Assembly: GCA_028684345.1 (NCBI GenBank)
Contig: JAQUGB010000003.1
Location: 1-32,610, forward strand
From: Tepidiphilus sp.
GTDB taxonomy: Bacteria > Pseudomonadota > Gammaproteobacteria > Burkholderiales > Rhodocyclaceae
DNA: 32,610 nt
Reading direction: 5' to 3'
Positions 14,667 through 22,740 of the stretch are shown here, piece after piece (the first letter of the stretch is position 1; the number at the start of each line of letters is the position of its first letter). The notes beneath the pieces were generated by a model, which was given only the letters and a program-made list of their open reading frames with translations, was not told where the DNA came from and did not search any database. The position numbers were made by a program, and so were the translations under genes.

Positions 14667-16151
14667 ATGAACCTGCAAACCGTCGCCCCCCGGGGTATCG
14701 ATGTCCTCCGTGGCCTCAGTTTCACCGAGGCTGCAACGACCGCACCAGCGAGCGATACGTTCGCCCAGCTTCTCGAGCGCCGGAACGCCGAGACCCGAAA
14801 CGCATCACGCGAGAATCCCTCTGCCCCGAGGCCGGCGAACGAGCAACCGCCCTCGACGACGAACGCCACCCCGGAAAAACGCACCGACACGCCCGAGCCC
14901 CCTGCACCGACACAACCTGCACGCGACCCGGTCGAGCCGTCGACACCCACCGCCAACGGGGACGCAACGGCAACCGCACCCGCGGCAGTGTCAGAAACGG
15001 CGCAGTCTCAGGCGGTGTCCTCAAACCACGACACGAACGAGGAAAAGACTACTCCGCTCGAGGGCACGCTCCCACCCTCCGATCCCGGCCTTCTTCCCGG
15101 GGCAGTGATACTCCTTTCCACACCTGCAGCAAGCGGTGGCCCCAGCGCCTCCGAGCCGAAAACCGACGTCCTCGTGCCCTCGGCCGCATCGGCAGAAATT
15201 GCCGTCTCCCCTGCAGTTTCCGCCGCCACGAGCAAATCGGCCGAATCAACCGCCTCTGCCGCCTCTGCATCGCTCGAGGCCGCAGCCAAGCATTTTCGCT
15301 CCATCGTCCTAGAGGATCCCTCCCGCTCGCCCGTTTCCCCGACCGAGGATCCCGAACGACCCCTCGCCCCAGCCACCCCACAACCGCTGCAAACCGCAAT
15401 CGAACGCCTCTTGCGCGACGCGAACGAATCCTCGGTCTCGGTCACCCCCCTGCCCGAGCACGCCCAACGCAGCCCTCGAGCCAGCCGGCAGGGGCTACCC
15501 TTGCCTGAAGGGGTCGTGCCGCCATTCGATCGCGGCCCCAAATCGGACATGACTCAGGCGACGCCGATCACGCTGCAGCCAGACCCTCTGAATACGTCCG
15601 AAGGCGTAGAAAAAGGCACGATACCCTCTGGACATCCTGCCGAAGGAAGCGCTGCCTCGCGTCACCCTGCGCTTTCCTCTTTCTCCCCCGCCCCGTCTTC
15701 CTCACCGGCCGCGGAAACGCGCACGCTCTCCGTGCATACGCCGCCCGCCGAAGTGGAACGCTGGGCGAGCGAAACCACGCAGCGCCTGGTCTGGCTGGCT
15801 GGGCGCGGCGAGACCAAAGCCGAGCTCCAGCTCACCCCGCCTTCGCTCGGCAAGCTGGAAATCAGCCTCATCGTCAACAACGATCAGCTCACGGCGCATT
15901 TCGTCGCGGCCAGCCAGGCCACCCGTGACGCCCTCGAGCATGCCCTGCCCCACTTGCGCGAGCAGCTCGCCCAGGCCGGTATGTCGCTGGGGCAAACGAG
16001 CGTGAGCACGGGGGATTCTTCCGACCAGCAAGACCAGAACGGATCCGCTTCCACCCCCGCCACGAACGAGGGTCGCTCCCAAGCATCCCCTGCCAGAGAG
16101 GAGGATGTGGGGCGCTTACTGCAGCGCGGCTTGATCGACCACTACGCCTGA
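14667..16151 (+). CDS. fliK: Flagellar hook-length control protein FliK
   Basis: A 494-residue FliK, the exported molecular ruler that stops hook growth and switches export to filament proteins by acting on FlhB. Residues 1-350 are a Pro/Thr/Ser/Ala-rich, low-complexity ruler part. The C-terminal Flg_hook domain (about 360-450) shows the signature AELQLTPPSLGKLEISLIVN, then AHFVAASQATRDALEHALPHLREQLAQAG. The ATG has CGGGAG 9-14 bases upstream. The ruler part is richer in A and C than neighbouring genes, as is common for disordered FliK linkers. It heads the likely sigma-54-driven fliK-fliL-fliM-fliN unit. A second FliK-like protein is encoded at 2898. Confidence 0.92.
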   Translation: MNLQTVAPRGIDVLRGLSFTEAATTAPASDTFAQLLERRNAETRNASRENPSAPRPANEQPPSTTNATPEKRTDTPEPPAPTQPARDPVEPSTPTANGDATATAPAAVSETAQSQAVSSNHDTNEEKTTPLEGTLPPSDPGLLPGAVILLSTPAASGGPSASEPKTDVLVPSAASAEIAVSPAVSAATSKSAESTASAASASLEAAAKHFRSIVLEDPSRSPVSPTEDPERPLAPATPQPLQTAIERLLRDANESSVSVTPLPEHAQRSPRASRQGLPLPEGVVPPFDRGPKSDMTQATPITLQPDPLNTSEGVEKGTIPSGHPAEGSAASRHPALSSFSPAPSSSPAAETRTLSVHTPPAEVERWASETTQRLVWLAGRGETKAELQLTPPSLGKLEISLIVNNDQLTAHFVAASQATRDALEHALPHLREQLAQAGMSLGQTSVSTGDSSDQQDQNGSASTPATNEGRSQASPAREEDVGRLLQRGLIDHYA

Positions 16152-16248
16152 AAGGGGAATTGAGCTGGGTCGATGGCGCTTTTCGGCGCTCGGCGGAGGA
16201 TAATGTCGCGCTATCCTGACTCAAGAACGATCGCGAGCGAGAAGACCC

Positions 16249-16836
16249 ATGGCCAAGCCCGAGGAAAAACCGGAGAGCGAAACCGCCACCCCCGAAGCCG
16301 CTACCGGCATCAGCAAGAAGACCAAGCTACTCGTCCTGCTGCTGGTCGGGCTTCTGCTGCTGGCGTTGCTCGCGCTCGGTGCCCTGACGCTGCTGCTCAT
16401 CAAACAGCGCAGCGCCCAATCAGGGGAGGGAGCCGATCACCCCTCGGTTACCCGACCCACCACCCCCCCACCGATCACCGTCAACCCGAGTTCGCCGCCC
16501 GTGTTCGTGGCGCTCGACCCCTTCGTCGTCAACCTCGCGCCGGGTGAAGGCGAGCGCTATCTTCAGACCATCATCGTCCTGCGCCTGGTCGACCCGAAAT
16601 TCGATGTCACCCTCAAACAGTATCTCCCCGAAGTACAGCACCGGATCAATCTGTTGCTCTCGAGCAAGCTACCCTCGGAGCTCGTCACCCCCCAAGGGCG
16701 AGAACAACTCGCACGTGAGCTCACCGACGAGATCAACCGTGTGCTCGGCTATCCTCCCCCTCCTGCCGGTCAGCAACCGCTGGGGCCGACCGGCCCCGTC
16801 CAAGCGGTACTCTTCCGCTCCTTCATCATCCAATAG
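16249..16836 (+). CDS. fliL: Flagellar basal body-associated protein FliL
   Basis: A 195-residue single-pass membrane protein. A short charged N-terminus (about 1-25) precedes one membrane helix (LLVLLLVGLLLLALLALGA, about 27-50), a Pro/Thr linker and a periplasmic FliL domain with FVALDPFVVNLAPGEGERYL and the ending VLFRSFIIQ. FliL rings the stator units and supports torque, especially under load or on surfaces. The 97-base gap after fliK holds a GGATAAT sequence that could be a weak internal promoter (no good -35), but readthrough from the sigma-54 promoter is more likely. Length is slightly above the usual 150-180 because of the linker. Confidence 0.92.
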   Translation: MAKPEEKPESETATPEAATGISKKTKLLVLLLVGLLLLALLALGALTLLLIKQRSAQSGEGADHPSVTRPTTPPPITVNPSSPPVFVALDPFVVNLAPGEGERYLQTIIVLRLVDPKFDVTLKQYLPEVQHRINLLLSSKLPSELVTPQGREQLARELTDEINRVLGYPPPPAGQQPLGPTGPVQAVLFRSFIIQ

Positions 16837-16859
16837 CGAAACACACTCGGACGACGACC

Positions 16860-17879
16860 ATGGTGGGCGGCGGCGAATTCCTGACGCAAAAAGAAGTCGA
16901 CGAGCTCTTGCGGGACGTAACCGGCGAGACCGAAGAGCCCGAGACGTCCGACGGCGAGGGAGAAGGCGGCATCCGCCCCTACAATCTCGCCACGCAAGAG
17001 CGCATCGTGCGCGGGCGCATGCCCACGCTCGAGCTCATCAACGAGCGCTTCGCCCGCAACTTGCGCATCGGCCTGTTCAACTACATCCGGCGCAACGTCG
17101 AAGTCGCCGTGGGCACCCTGCACGTACAGAAATACGCCGAATTCCTGCGCAACCTCGTCATCCCTTCCAACCTCAACCTCGTGCAGATGAAACCCTTTCG
17201 CGGCACGGGGCTGATCGTGATGGAGCCCAACCTCATCTTCCTCGTGGTCGACATCCTCTTCGGCGGCGACGGGCGCTTTCGTACCCGCATCGAAGGGCGC
17301 GACTTCAGCCCCACGGAGCAGCGCATCATCCTGGGCATGCTCAACGTGATCTTCGAGGAATACCAGAAATCCTGGGCGCCGGTCTATAAGATCGAACTCA
17401 ACTACGTGCGCTCGGAGATGAACCCCCAATTCGCCAATATCGCCACGCCCTCCGAGATCGTCGTCACCTCCCAGTTCTCACTCGACTTCGGCATCGGCCA
17501 AGCCAACCTGATGCTGTGCTGGCCCTACTCCATGCTCGAGCCCGTGCGCGACATTCTCTACTCGACGATGCAGAGCGACCAGATGACGCAAGACACGCGC
17601 TGGACCCGCAATCTCGGTCGCCGCCTCATGGAAGCAGAAGTGGAACTGCGCGCCGAACTGGGCCATGCCGACATGGTCCTGGCCGACATCGTGGAAATGC
17701 GCGTGGGCGACGTCATACCGCTCGAAGTCCCTGAATTGGTGACGATGTTTTGTGAGAACATCCCGGTGCTGCGCGGCCAGTACGGCACGCGCGAAGGCCA
17801 CTATGCGATCAAGGTCGACCATTTCGTCGCCGAAGAAGAACCGGACGAGGAGGATTCCAAATTCTCCCCCCCGACATGA
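16860..17879 (+). CDS. fliM: Flagellar motor switch protein FliM
   Basis: A 339-residue FliM, the C-ring protein that binds phosphorylated CheY and triggers direction change. The N-terminal CheY-binding peptide is FLTQKEVDELLRDVTGE (about 7-23). The middle CheC-like domain includes YAEFLRNLVIPSNLNLVQMK and the FliG-contacting GGDGR loop (ILFGGDGRFRTR). The C-terminal SpoA domain lies at about 250-325 and pairs with FliN. Between fliL and fliN as usual. No close canonical ribosome site was seen right before the ATG (ACGACGACC), so translation may rely on coupling within the operon. Confidence 0.96.
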   Translation: MVGGGEFLTQKEVDELLRDVTGETEEPETSDGEGEGGIRPYNLATQERIVRGRMPTLELINERFARNLRIGLFNYIRRNVEVAVGTLHVQKYAEFLRNLVIPSNLNLVQMKPFRGTGLIVMEPNLIFLVVDILFGGDGRFRTRIEGRDFSPTEQRIILGMLNVIFEEYQKSWAPVYKIELNYVRSEMNPQFANIATPSEIVVTSQFSLDFGIGQANLMLCWPYSMLEPVRDILYSTMQSDQMTQDTRWTRNLGRRLMEAEVELRAELGHADMVLADIVEMRVGDVIPLEVPELVTMFCENIPVLRGQYGTREGHYAIKVDHFVAEEEPDEEDSKFSPPT

Positions 17880-17933
17880 TCGACGGGAAAGACCTCCTCT
17901 CCCCTTTCCTGAGTCCTGCGTAAGGATTTTCCC

Positions 17934-18473
17934 ATGGCCGAGAACGAAACCCCCAAGGAAGAAGACCAGGTCAGCGCCGACGACTGGGCCGCAGCGATGC
18001 AGGAACAGCAAAGCCAGGCCGGCGAAGGCGATGCAGCGCGCCACGAAGACGAATGGGCGGCGGCGCTGGCCGAACAGGCGCAACACGACGACGAGATGGC
18101 CCGCGTCGCCCAAGAGCTCAAGCAGGCGAGCGACCCCTACCAGCCCAAACCCGCCAAGGATCTCTTCCCCGAATTCGGCGCCGGCGGTGCTGAGGGCGAC
18201 AAGCTCAACGACTTCAAGATGATCCTCGACATCCCGGTGCGCGTCACCGTGGAGCTGGGGCGCACGAAACTCGCGATCCGCGACGTGCTGCAGCTCGCGC
18301 ACGGCTCGGTGATCGAGCTCGAGGGGCTTGCCGGCGAGCCGATGGACGTGCTCGTCAATGGTACGCTCATCGCCCAGGGCGAAGTGGTCGTGGTCAACGA
18401 GAAGTTCGGCATCCGCCTCACCGACATCATCACGCCGGCCGAGCGGATGCGCAAGTTGCGGCAGGAGGGCTGA
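17934..18473 (+). CDS. fliN: Flagellar motor switch protein FliN
   Basis: A 179-residue FliN. The C-terminal SpoA domain (about 95-170) is well conserved: LDIPVRVTVELGRTKLAIRD, VIELEGLAGEPMDVLVNGT, GEVVVVNEKFGIRLTDI. It completes the C ring and docks FliH. The N-terminal ~90 residues are acidic, Gln-rich and carry two similar units, DDWAAAMQEQ and DEWAAALAEQ, which is longer than the enteric protein but common in betaproteobacteria. AAGGA precedes the ATG. It is the last flagellar gene in this direction; fliO, fliP, fliQ and fliR do not follow, and the next gene (htpG) converges. Confidence 0.95.
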   Translation: MAENETPKEEDQVSADDWAAAMQEQQSQAGEGDAARHEDEWAAALAEQAQHDDEMARVAQELKQASDPYQPKPAKDLFPEFGAGGAEGDKLNDFKMILDIPVRVTVELGRTKLAIRDVLQLAHGSVIELEGLAGEPMDVLVNGTLIAQGEVVVVNEKFGIRLTDIITPAERMRKLRQEG

Positions 18474-18475
18474 AG

Positions 18476-18504
18476 GAGGGGCAGGCCAGGACGTCCCGCC
18501 CCTC
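18476..18504. terminator. Hairpin between convergent fliN and htpG
   Basis: GAGGGGC (18476-18482) and GCCCCTC (18498-18504) form a perfect 7-bp GC stem, with an internal GGACGTCC palindrome in the loop. It occupies the 37-base gap between convergent genes, so it could stop transcripts from both sides. No T-tract follows in either direction. Confidence 0.4.
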
Positions 18505-18510
18505 GATGTG

Positions 18511-20430
18511 TCACGCGGTCGGCGTGAGCAGCAGGCGGTTCATGCGCTGCACGAAAGCCGCCGGATCCTCCAGTTTTCCCCCTTCGGCCAGCAGAGCCTC
18601 CTCATAGAGGAGCAACGCCCAATCGGCGAACGCTTCGTCGGAGGCGGCCTGCAGCCTAGCGATCACCGGGTGCGTCGGGTTGAGCTCGAGGATGGGCTTG
18701 TGCGCCGGCACCTCCTGCCCGAGCTCGCGCAGCAGCCGCGCGAGCTGCATCCCCGGCTCGTGCTCCTCGACCACCAGACAAGCGGGAGCCTCCGTGAGCC
18801 GCGAGGAGACCCGCACCGCCTTGACGCGTTCACCCAAAGCCGTTTGCAACCGTTCGAGCAACGGCTTGAGCCGCTCGTCGGCCTCCTCACGCGCCTTTTT
18901 CTCCTCTTCCGACAGCAGCGCCGACTCCATCTCGCCCTTGGCGACGGAGGCGAGCGGCTTGCCCCGATACTCGGGCAGATAGGCCACCCACCATTCGTCG
19001 ATGCGATCGGCAAGCAGCAGCACCTCGATCCCTTTCTGGCGGAAAGCCTCCAGATGCGGGCTGTGGCGCGCCGCGGCGAAGGATTCCGCCGTGAGGTAGT
19101 AGATGCGCTCCTGGCCCGGTTTCATGCGTTCCAGGTAGTCGTCGAACGAGACCGTCTCTTCGGACGAGTCGTTGTGCGTGGACGCAAAGCGCAAGAGACC
19201 GGCGATGCGCTCGCGGTTGGCCGGGTCCTCGATGATCCCCTCTTTGAGCACGCGGCCGAACTCGCGCCAGAACCGAGCGTATTTCTCCGGCTCGTTCTTG
19301 GCGAGCTGCTCGAGCAGCCCCAGCACGCGTTTGGTGACGCCGGCACGGATCGCCTCGATCTCGCGCGAATCCTGAAGCATCTCGCGCGAGACGTTGAGCG
19401 GCAGATCGGCCGCGTCGACCACGCCGCGCACGAAGCGCAGGTAGCGCGGCAGCAACCGCTCGGCATCCTCCAGCACGAAAACGCGCCGCACGTAGAGCTT
19501 GAGCCCGTGACGCGGCGTGCGCTCGAAGAGGTCGAACGGCGCACGCTGCGGCAGGTAGAGGAGCATCGTGTATTCGTGCCGGCCCTCCACCTTGGCGTGC
19601 GTCCAGGCCAGCGGCGCCTCGAAGTCGTGCGCCACGTGTTTGTAGAATTCGATGTATTCCTCTTCGGAGATCTCCTGCTTGGCGCGGGCCCACAGAGCGG
19701 AGGCGCGATTGACTTGCTCCCATTCTTCTTCCTTGACGAGCTCGGCGCGGTCCTCGTCCCAGCGTTCCTTGCGCATCAGGATGGGCCAGAGAATGTGATC
19801 GGAATACTTGCGGATGAGCTCGCGCAGCCGCACCCCCGAGAGAAACTCGTCTTCGCCCTCGCGCAGGTGCAGCACCACCTCGGTGCCCCGCTCGGGACGT
19901 TCGATCTCGGTCACTTCGAAGGTGCCGGCGGCATCCCCCGTCATGGCGCATTCCCACAGCACGCCGGCGCTCGCTGGCAGCCCGGCGCGGCGCGAGCGCA
20001 CGGTGACGCGATCGGCCACGATGAAGGCGGAGTAGAAACCGACGCCGAACTGCCCGATCAGGCGCGCATCGGCCTGCCCCCCGGCACCGAGCTTTTGCAG
20101 GAACTCGCGTGTGCCCGACTTGGCGATGGTACCCAGATGGGTTACCGCCTCCTCACGGCTCATGCCGATGCCGTTGTCGCGGATCGTCACGGTACGTGCA
20201 GTGCGGTCGTAATCGACCCAGATTTTGAGTTCGCCGTCGCCCTCGAAGAGCTCCGGCTGCTGCGCCGCCTCGAAGCGCAGCTTGTCGCAGGCATCCGACG
20301 CGTTCGAGATCAGCTCGCGCAGGAAGATCTCCTTGTTCGAGTAGAGCGAATGCACCACCAGGTGCAGGAGCTGCTGCACCTCGGCCTGGAATTCCATCTT
20401 CCGGCGAGTTGCGTCGTTCGTTTCAGCCAT
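18511..20430 (-). CDS. htpG: Molecular chaperone HtpG (Hsp90)
   Basis: A 639-residue bacterial Hsp90. The N-terminal GHKL ATPase shows [20 protein letters not shown], the DNGIGM loop ([15 protein letters not shown]), the lid and [19 protein letters not shown]. The middle client-binding domain includes [19 protein letters not shown] and [10 protein letters not shown] with the conserved arginine, and the C-terminal dimerisation domain extends to the end. The protein refolds or holds client proteins under stress. Length is close to the usual 620-640. The ATG has GGGGTGAG upstream. A sigma-32-type promoter lies in the gap to greB, so heat induction is expected. greB is upstream on the same strand. 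Confidence 0.96.
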   Translation of the reverse strand: MAETNDATRRKMEFQAEVQQLLHLVVHSLYSNKEIFLRELISNASDACDKLRFEAAQQPELFEGDGELKIWVDYDRTARTVTIRDNGIGMSREEAVTHLGTIAKSGTREFLQKLGAGGQADARLIGQFGVGFYSAFIVADRVTVRSRRAGLPASAGVLWECAMTGDAAGTFEVTEIERPERGTEVVLHLREGEDEFLSGVRLRELIRKYSDHILWPILMRKERWDEDRAELVKEEEWEQVNRASALWARAKQEISEEEYIEFYKHVAHDFEAPLAWTHAKVEGRHEYTMLLYLPQRAPFDLFERTPRHGLKLYVRRVFVLEDAERLLPRYLRFVRGVVDAADLPLNVSREMLQDSREIEAIRAGVTKRVLGLLEQLAKNEPEKYARFWREFGRVLKEGIIEDPANRERIAGLLRFASTHNDSSEETVSFDDYLERMKPGQERIYYLTAESFAAARHSPHLEAFRQKGIEVLLLADRIDEWWVAYLPEYRGKPLASVAKGEMESALLSEEEKKAREEADERLKPLLERLQTALGERVKAVRVSSRLTEAPACLVVEEHEPGMQLARLLRELGQEVPAHKPILELNPTHPVIARLQAASDEAFADWALLLYEEALLAEGGKLEDPAAFVQRMNRLLLTPTA

Positions 20431-20469
20431 CGTCTCACCCCTGTCGATCGTCGTTCGGAATCCCTTCGT

Positions 20470-20498
20470 TTCTGGGCATGGAAGGGGAAATTTTCAAG
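20470..20498 (-). promoter_or_regulatory. Sigma-32 heat-shock promoter for htpG
   Basis: On the minus strand CTTGAAA (20492-20498) is an exact sigma-32 -35 box; after 14 bases comes GCCCAGAA (20470-20477), a partial match to CCCCATNT. The start would fall near 20463, about 33 bases before the htpG ATG. The -35 box contains the greB stop codon. htpG is a known member of the sigma-32 regulon in proteobacteria, which supports the assignment. Confidence 0.6.
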
Positions 20499-21051
20499 AG
20501 GAGGGTTCGTAGCGGATGTCGACGATTTCCACCTCGCGCACGCCGCCCGGCGTCAGAATACGCACCACGTCGCCCAATTCGGCCTTGAGCAAGCCGCGCG
20601 CGAGCGGCGCGATCCAGCTCACCTTGCCCTCGCCCGCGTCGGCCTCGTCGACCCCGACGATCTGCCAGGTCTCTTCGGTCTCGGTATCCAGATCGCGGAT
20701 CGTCACCGTCGCCCCGAAGAAGACGCGGTCGGTCTGCGTCTGTTCGCGCGGATCGACCACCACGGCCGATTCCAGCCGTTTGGTGAGGTAACGCAGGCGC
20801 CGGTCGATCTCACGCAGGCGGCGCTTGCCATAGATGTAGTCGCCGTTCTCGGAACGGTCACCGTTGCTCGCCGCCCAAGCCACCGTCTCGACGAGTTGCG
20901 GGCGCTCGACCTTGACGAGCCGCTCGAACTCCTCGCGCAAGGCGCGATACCCCGCTGGCGTCATGTAGTTCTTGAACCCGGGAAAGCTCTGGACCTCGAC
21001 GAGCTCTTCGTCCTCGTCGGCCTCGCTCTCGCGCACGAATGCCTTGCTCAT
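20494..21051 (-). CDS. greB: Transcription elongation factor GreB
   Basis: A 185-residue GreA/GreB-family factor that enters the RNA polymerase secondary channel and stimulates cleavage of backtracked RNA. The N-terminal coiled coil (about 30-105) has the acidic tip in SNGDRSENGDYIYGKRRLRE, the GreB form of the signature, and the C-terminal domain ends DVVRILTPGGVREVEIVDI. The first ~25 residues are an acidic extension (ESEADEDEELVEV). The track ORF runs far upstream to 21789, but the ATG at 21051 with GGAGGAG just before it is the real start. The gene diverges from the hydrolase at 21121 and is followed by htpG. Confidence 0.94.
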   Translation of the reverse strand: MSKAFVRESEADEDEELVEVQSFPGFKNYMTPAGYRALREEFERLVKVERPQLVETVAWAASNGDRSENGDYIYGKRRLREIDRRLRYLTKRLESAVVVDPREQTQTDRVFFGATVTIRDLDTETEETWQIVGVDEADAGEGKVSWIAPLARGLLKAELGDVVRILTPGGVREVEIVDIRYEPSS

Positions 21052-21087
21052 GCGAGCTCCTCCTGAAGTGCCAAGAAAAACGGTAAA

Positions 21088-21094
21088 GTATAGT
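21088..21094. promoter_or_regulatory. Overlapping divergent -10 boxes between greB and hydrolase
   Basis: AGTATAGT reads TATAGT on the plus strand (21089-21094) and TATACT on the minus strand (21088-21093), each a 5/6 match to TATAAT. Leaders would be about 20 bases to the hydrolase and about 30 to greB. -35 boxes are poor on both sides. The 69-base gap offers no other candidates. Confidence 0.4.
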
Positions 21095-21120
21095 CTTCGA
21101 TTCTGCCGGAGGGTTCCACC

Positions 21121-21858
21121 ATGACGTTCGCCACAGATCCGCTCGTCGTCCTCATCCACGGCGCCGGACACGACCGGCGCATCTGGTGGGCCGTCACCCT
21201 GGGGCTGAGCCGGCTGGGCTGGCAGGTGAGCGCCCCCGACCTTCCGGGACACGGTGCCGACGAACGTGCGCCGTGCCCCACCATCGAGGAATACGCGGCG
21301 GCGCTCGCCGTCGGTCTCGATCCCGAGCGCCCGATCGTCGCCGTCGGCCACAGCATGGGCTCGCTCGTGGCGCTCGAACTCGCCGCGCGGCTGGGTGAGC
21401 GCTGCCGCGGACTCGCGCTCATCGGCACGGCGCTGCCGATGGCGGTGAGTGCAGAATTGCTCGAGCGTGCCGCCGAGCCGCGCGCCGCCTGCCAGCTGAT
21501 GGAACCCTGGGCCTTCGGGGCACGCGCCCGGAACACGGGGCTGCCGCGTGCCGTGCAGGAACTCGTGCTGGAACAACGCCCCGGCGTGCTCGCCAACGAC
21601 CTGCGCGCTTGCGCCGCCTACGCCGCCGAACCGGCGCTGGAGCGCGCCAAGGCAATGACCGCGCCGGCGCTCTTTCTCACCGGCGCACAAGACCGGATGA
21701 CGCCCGTCAAGGCCGCGACCCGCCTGTGGGAAACGCTGGCGCGACGCGAAGCCGCCTGCACCTGGCAGACGCTCCCCGGCGTGGGGCACACCCCGATGCT
21801 GGAAGCGCCGCTCACCTTGCGCTGGCTGCTACATCGTTTCCTGCGCAACTGCCGCTGA
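21121..21858 (+). CDS. Alpha/beta-fold hydrolase
   Basis: A 245-residue cytoplasmic alpha/beta hydrolase. Visible are the oxyanion-hole region LIHGAGHDRRIWW, the nucleophile elbow GHSMG (Ser78), the acid in TGAQDRMTP (Asp191) and the catalytic histidine in GVGHTP (His223). The fold resembles esterases and BioH/MhpC-like enzymes; the substrate cannot be told. GGAGGG lies eight bases before the ATG. It diverges from greB and converges with the nuclease-family gene at 21905. There is no signal peptide. The gene stands alone in its direction, so context gives no pathway. Confidence 0.85.
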   Translation: MTFATDPLVVLIHGAGHDRRIWWAVTLGLSRLGWQVSAPDLPGHGADERAPCPTIEEYAAALAVGLDPERPIVAVGHSMGSLVALELAARLGERCRGLALIGTALPMAVSAELLERAAEPRAACQLMEPWAFGARARNTGLPRAVQELVLEQRPGVLANDLRACAAYAAEPALERAKAMTAPALFLTGAQDRMTPVKAATRLWETLARREAACTWQTLPGVGHTPMLEAPLTLRWLLHRFLRNCR

Positions 21859-21885
21859 GGAAACGCTGAATTCTTCAGCGTCTCC
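21859..21885. terminator. Hairpin made of two inverted AGGGARACGCTGAA repeats
   Basis: GGAAACGCTGAA (21859-21870) and TTCAGCGTCTCC (21874-21885) pair with an 8-bp core (ACGCTGAA), one mismatch and a 3-bp extension, around a TTC loop. It begins right at the hydrolase stop codon and lies between convergent genes, so a bidirectional terminator role is plausible. It lacks a T-tract and shares its sequence with repeats at 2802-2877 and 23763-23777. Confidence 0.5.
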
Positions 21886-21904
21886 CTGAGCCGATCGCTC
21901 CGTT

Positions 21905-22732
21905 TCAGAATTCGAGCTCGAGCACGATCGGTTGATGGTCGGAAGCGGCCGTCTCCTGCTCCACGAAGAAATCCCGCACGGCCGGCCGTAGCGCCTCGCT
22001 CACCCAGGCGTAGTCGCAGCAGTAAGGATGATCGGGCCACTCCGCCCCGTGCAATCCCACCGTGTGCACGTGCGGCGCCGCCCCATGCACCAGGCGCCAG
22101 GCGTCGAACCACAGACCGCTTTCCTCGAGCAGACGGTACTCCTCGTCTTCTGGGGCGAAGTTCCCGTCCCCTAGCCATACCGCCTCCGCCGGCCGCGGCC
22201 AGGCGCGGAAGGTCGCCTCTTCCTCGTCCCTGCCGCCCTCCGGCCAGGCGAGGATTTCCCGCTGATGTTCGACGAGGGCTTGCACCTGCTCCAGACGCTG
22301 ACGCCGCGAGTAGTATTCCAGATGCGTCGTCGCCACGCGCAGCCGATGCTCGCCCACCCGCACCGTCGCCTCGAGCAACACCCGCGGCATGCACTTGTCG
22401 GTCTCCGGCGGCGGGTAGGGCAGGCTCAGGCGCAGCACCTGCTCCACCGGCAGGCGACTTCCCAGCCAGTTGCCGAAGAGCGCCCGGCCGCCGTGCGCGC
22501 GCGGCACGTCGAGCGCCGGGGCGTAGAATCCTCGATACTCCGGCAAGGCGCCGCGCAGGATGGCCGGTCCGTCCTCGCCGCGCGAACCGGGCAGTTCGTC
22601 GAAACGGCTCGCCACTTCCTGCAGGCAGAGCACGTCGGCGTCGAACGCGCGCAGCACCTTCAGGATCCGCGCCCAATCGACGCGTCCATCCGCCCCTCGC
22701 CCCCACTGGATGTTCCAACTGACGATGCGCAT
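21905..22732 (-). CDS. Endonuclease/exonuclease/phosphatase family protein
   Basis: A 275-residue EEP-fold metal-dependent phosphoesterase (DNase I/Xth superfamily). Diagnostic motifs in order are the opening SWNIQWGRG, the metal-binding glutamate in LCLQEV, the histidine in ATTHLEYYS, WLGDGNF with the Asp/Asn pair, and the C-terminal ASDHQPIVLEL with the Asp-His dyad. Substrates in this superfamily range from DNA to inositol phosphates and lipids; the sequence does not choose. There is no signal peptide. It begins eight bases after the PilZ gene on the same strand and is probably cotranscribed with it. Confidence 0.88.
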   Translation of the reverse strand: MRIVSWNIQWGRGADGRVDWARILKVLRAFDADVLCLQEVASRFDELPGSRGEDGPAILRGALPEYRGFYAPALDVPRAHGGRALFGNWLGSRLPVEQVLRLSLPYPPPETDKCMPRVLLEATVRVGEHRLRVATTHLEYYSRRQRLEQVQALVEHQREILAWPEGGRDEEEATFRAWPRPAEAVWLGDGNFAPEDEEYRLLEESGLWFDAWRLVHGAAPHVHTVGLHGAEWPDHPYCCDYAWVSEALRPAVRDFFVEQETAASDHQPIVLELEF

Positions 22733-22740
22733 TCTTCCCC

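Noticed and set aside
16195-16210. GGATAAT as a separate fliL promoter
   Set aside because: No acceptable -35 box; readthrough from the fliK sigma-54 promoter is sufficient.
18328-21066. 912-residue plus-strand ORF antisense to htpG and greB
   Set aside because: It mirrors two well-supported genes with clear Hsp90 and GreB motifs; low-complexity, motif-free protein typical of GC-rich antisense frames.
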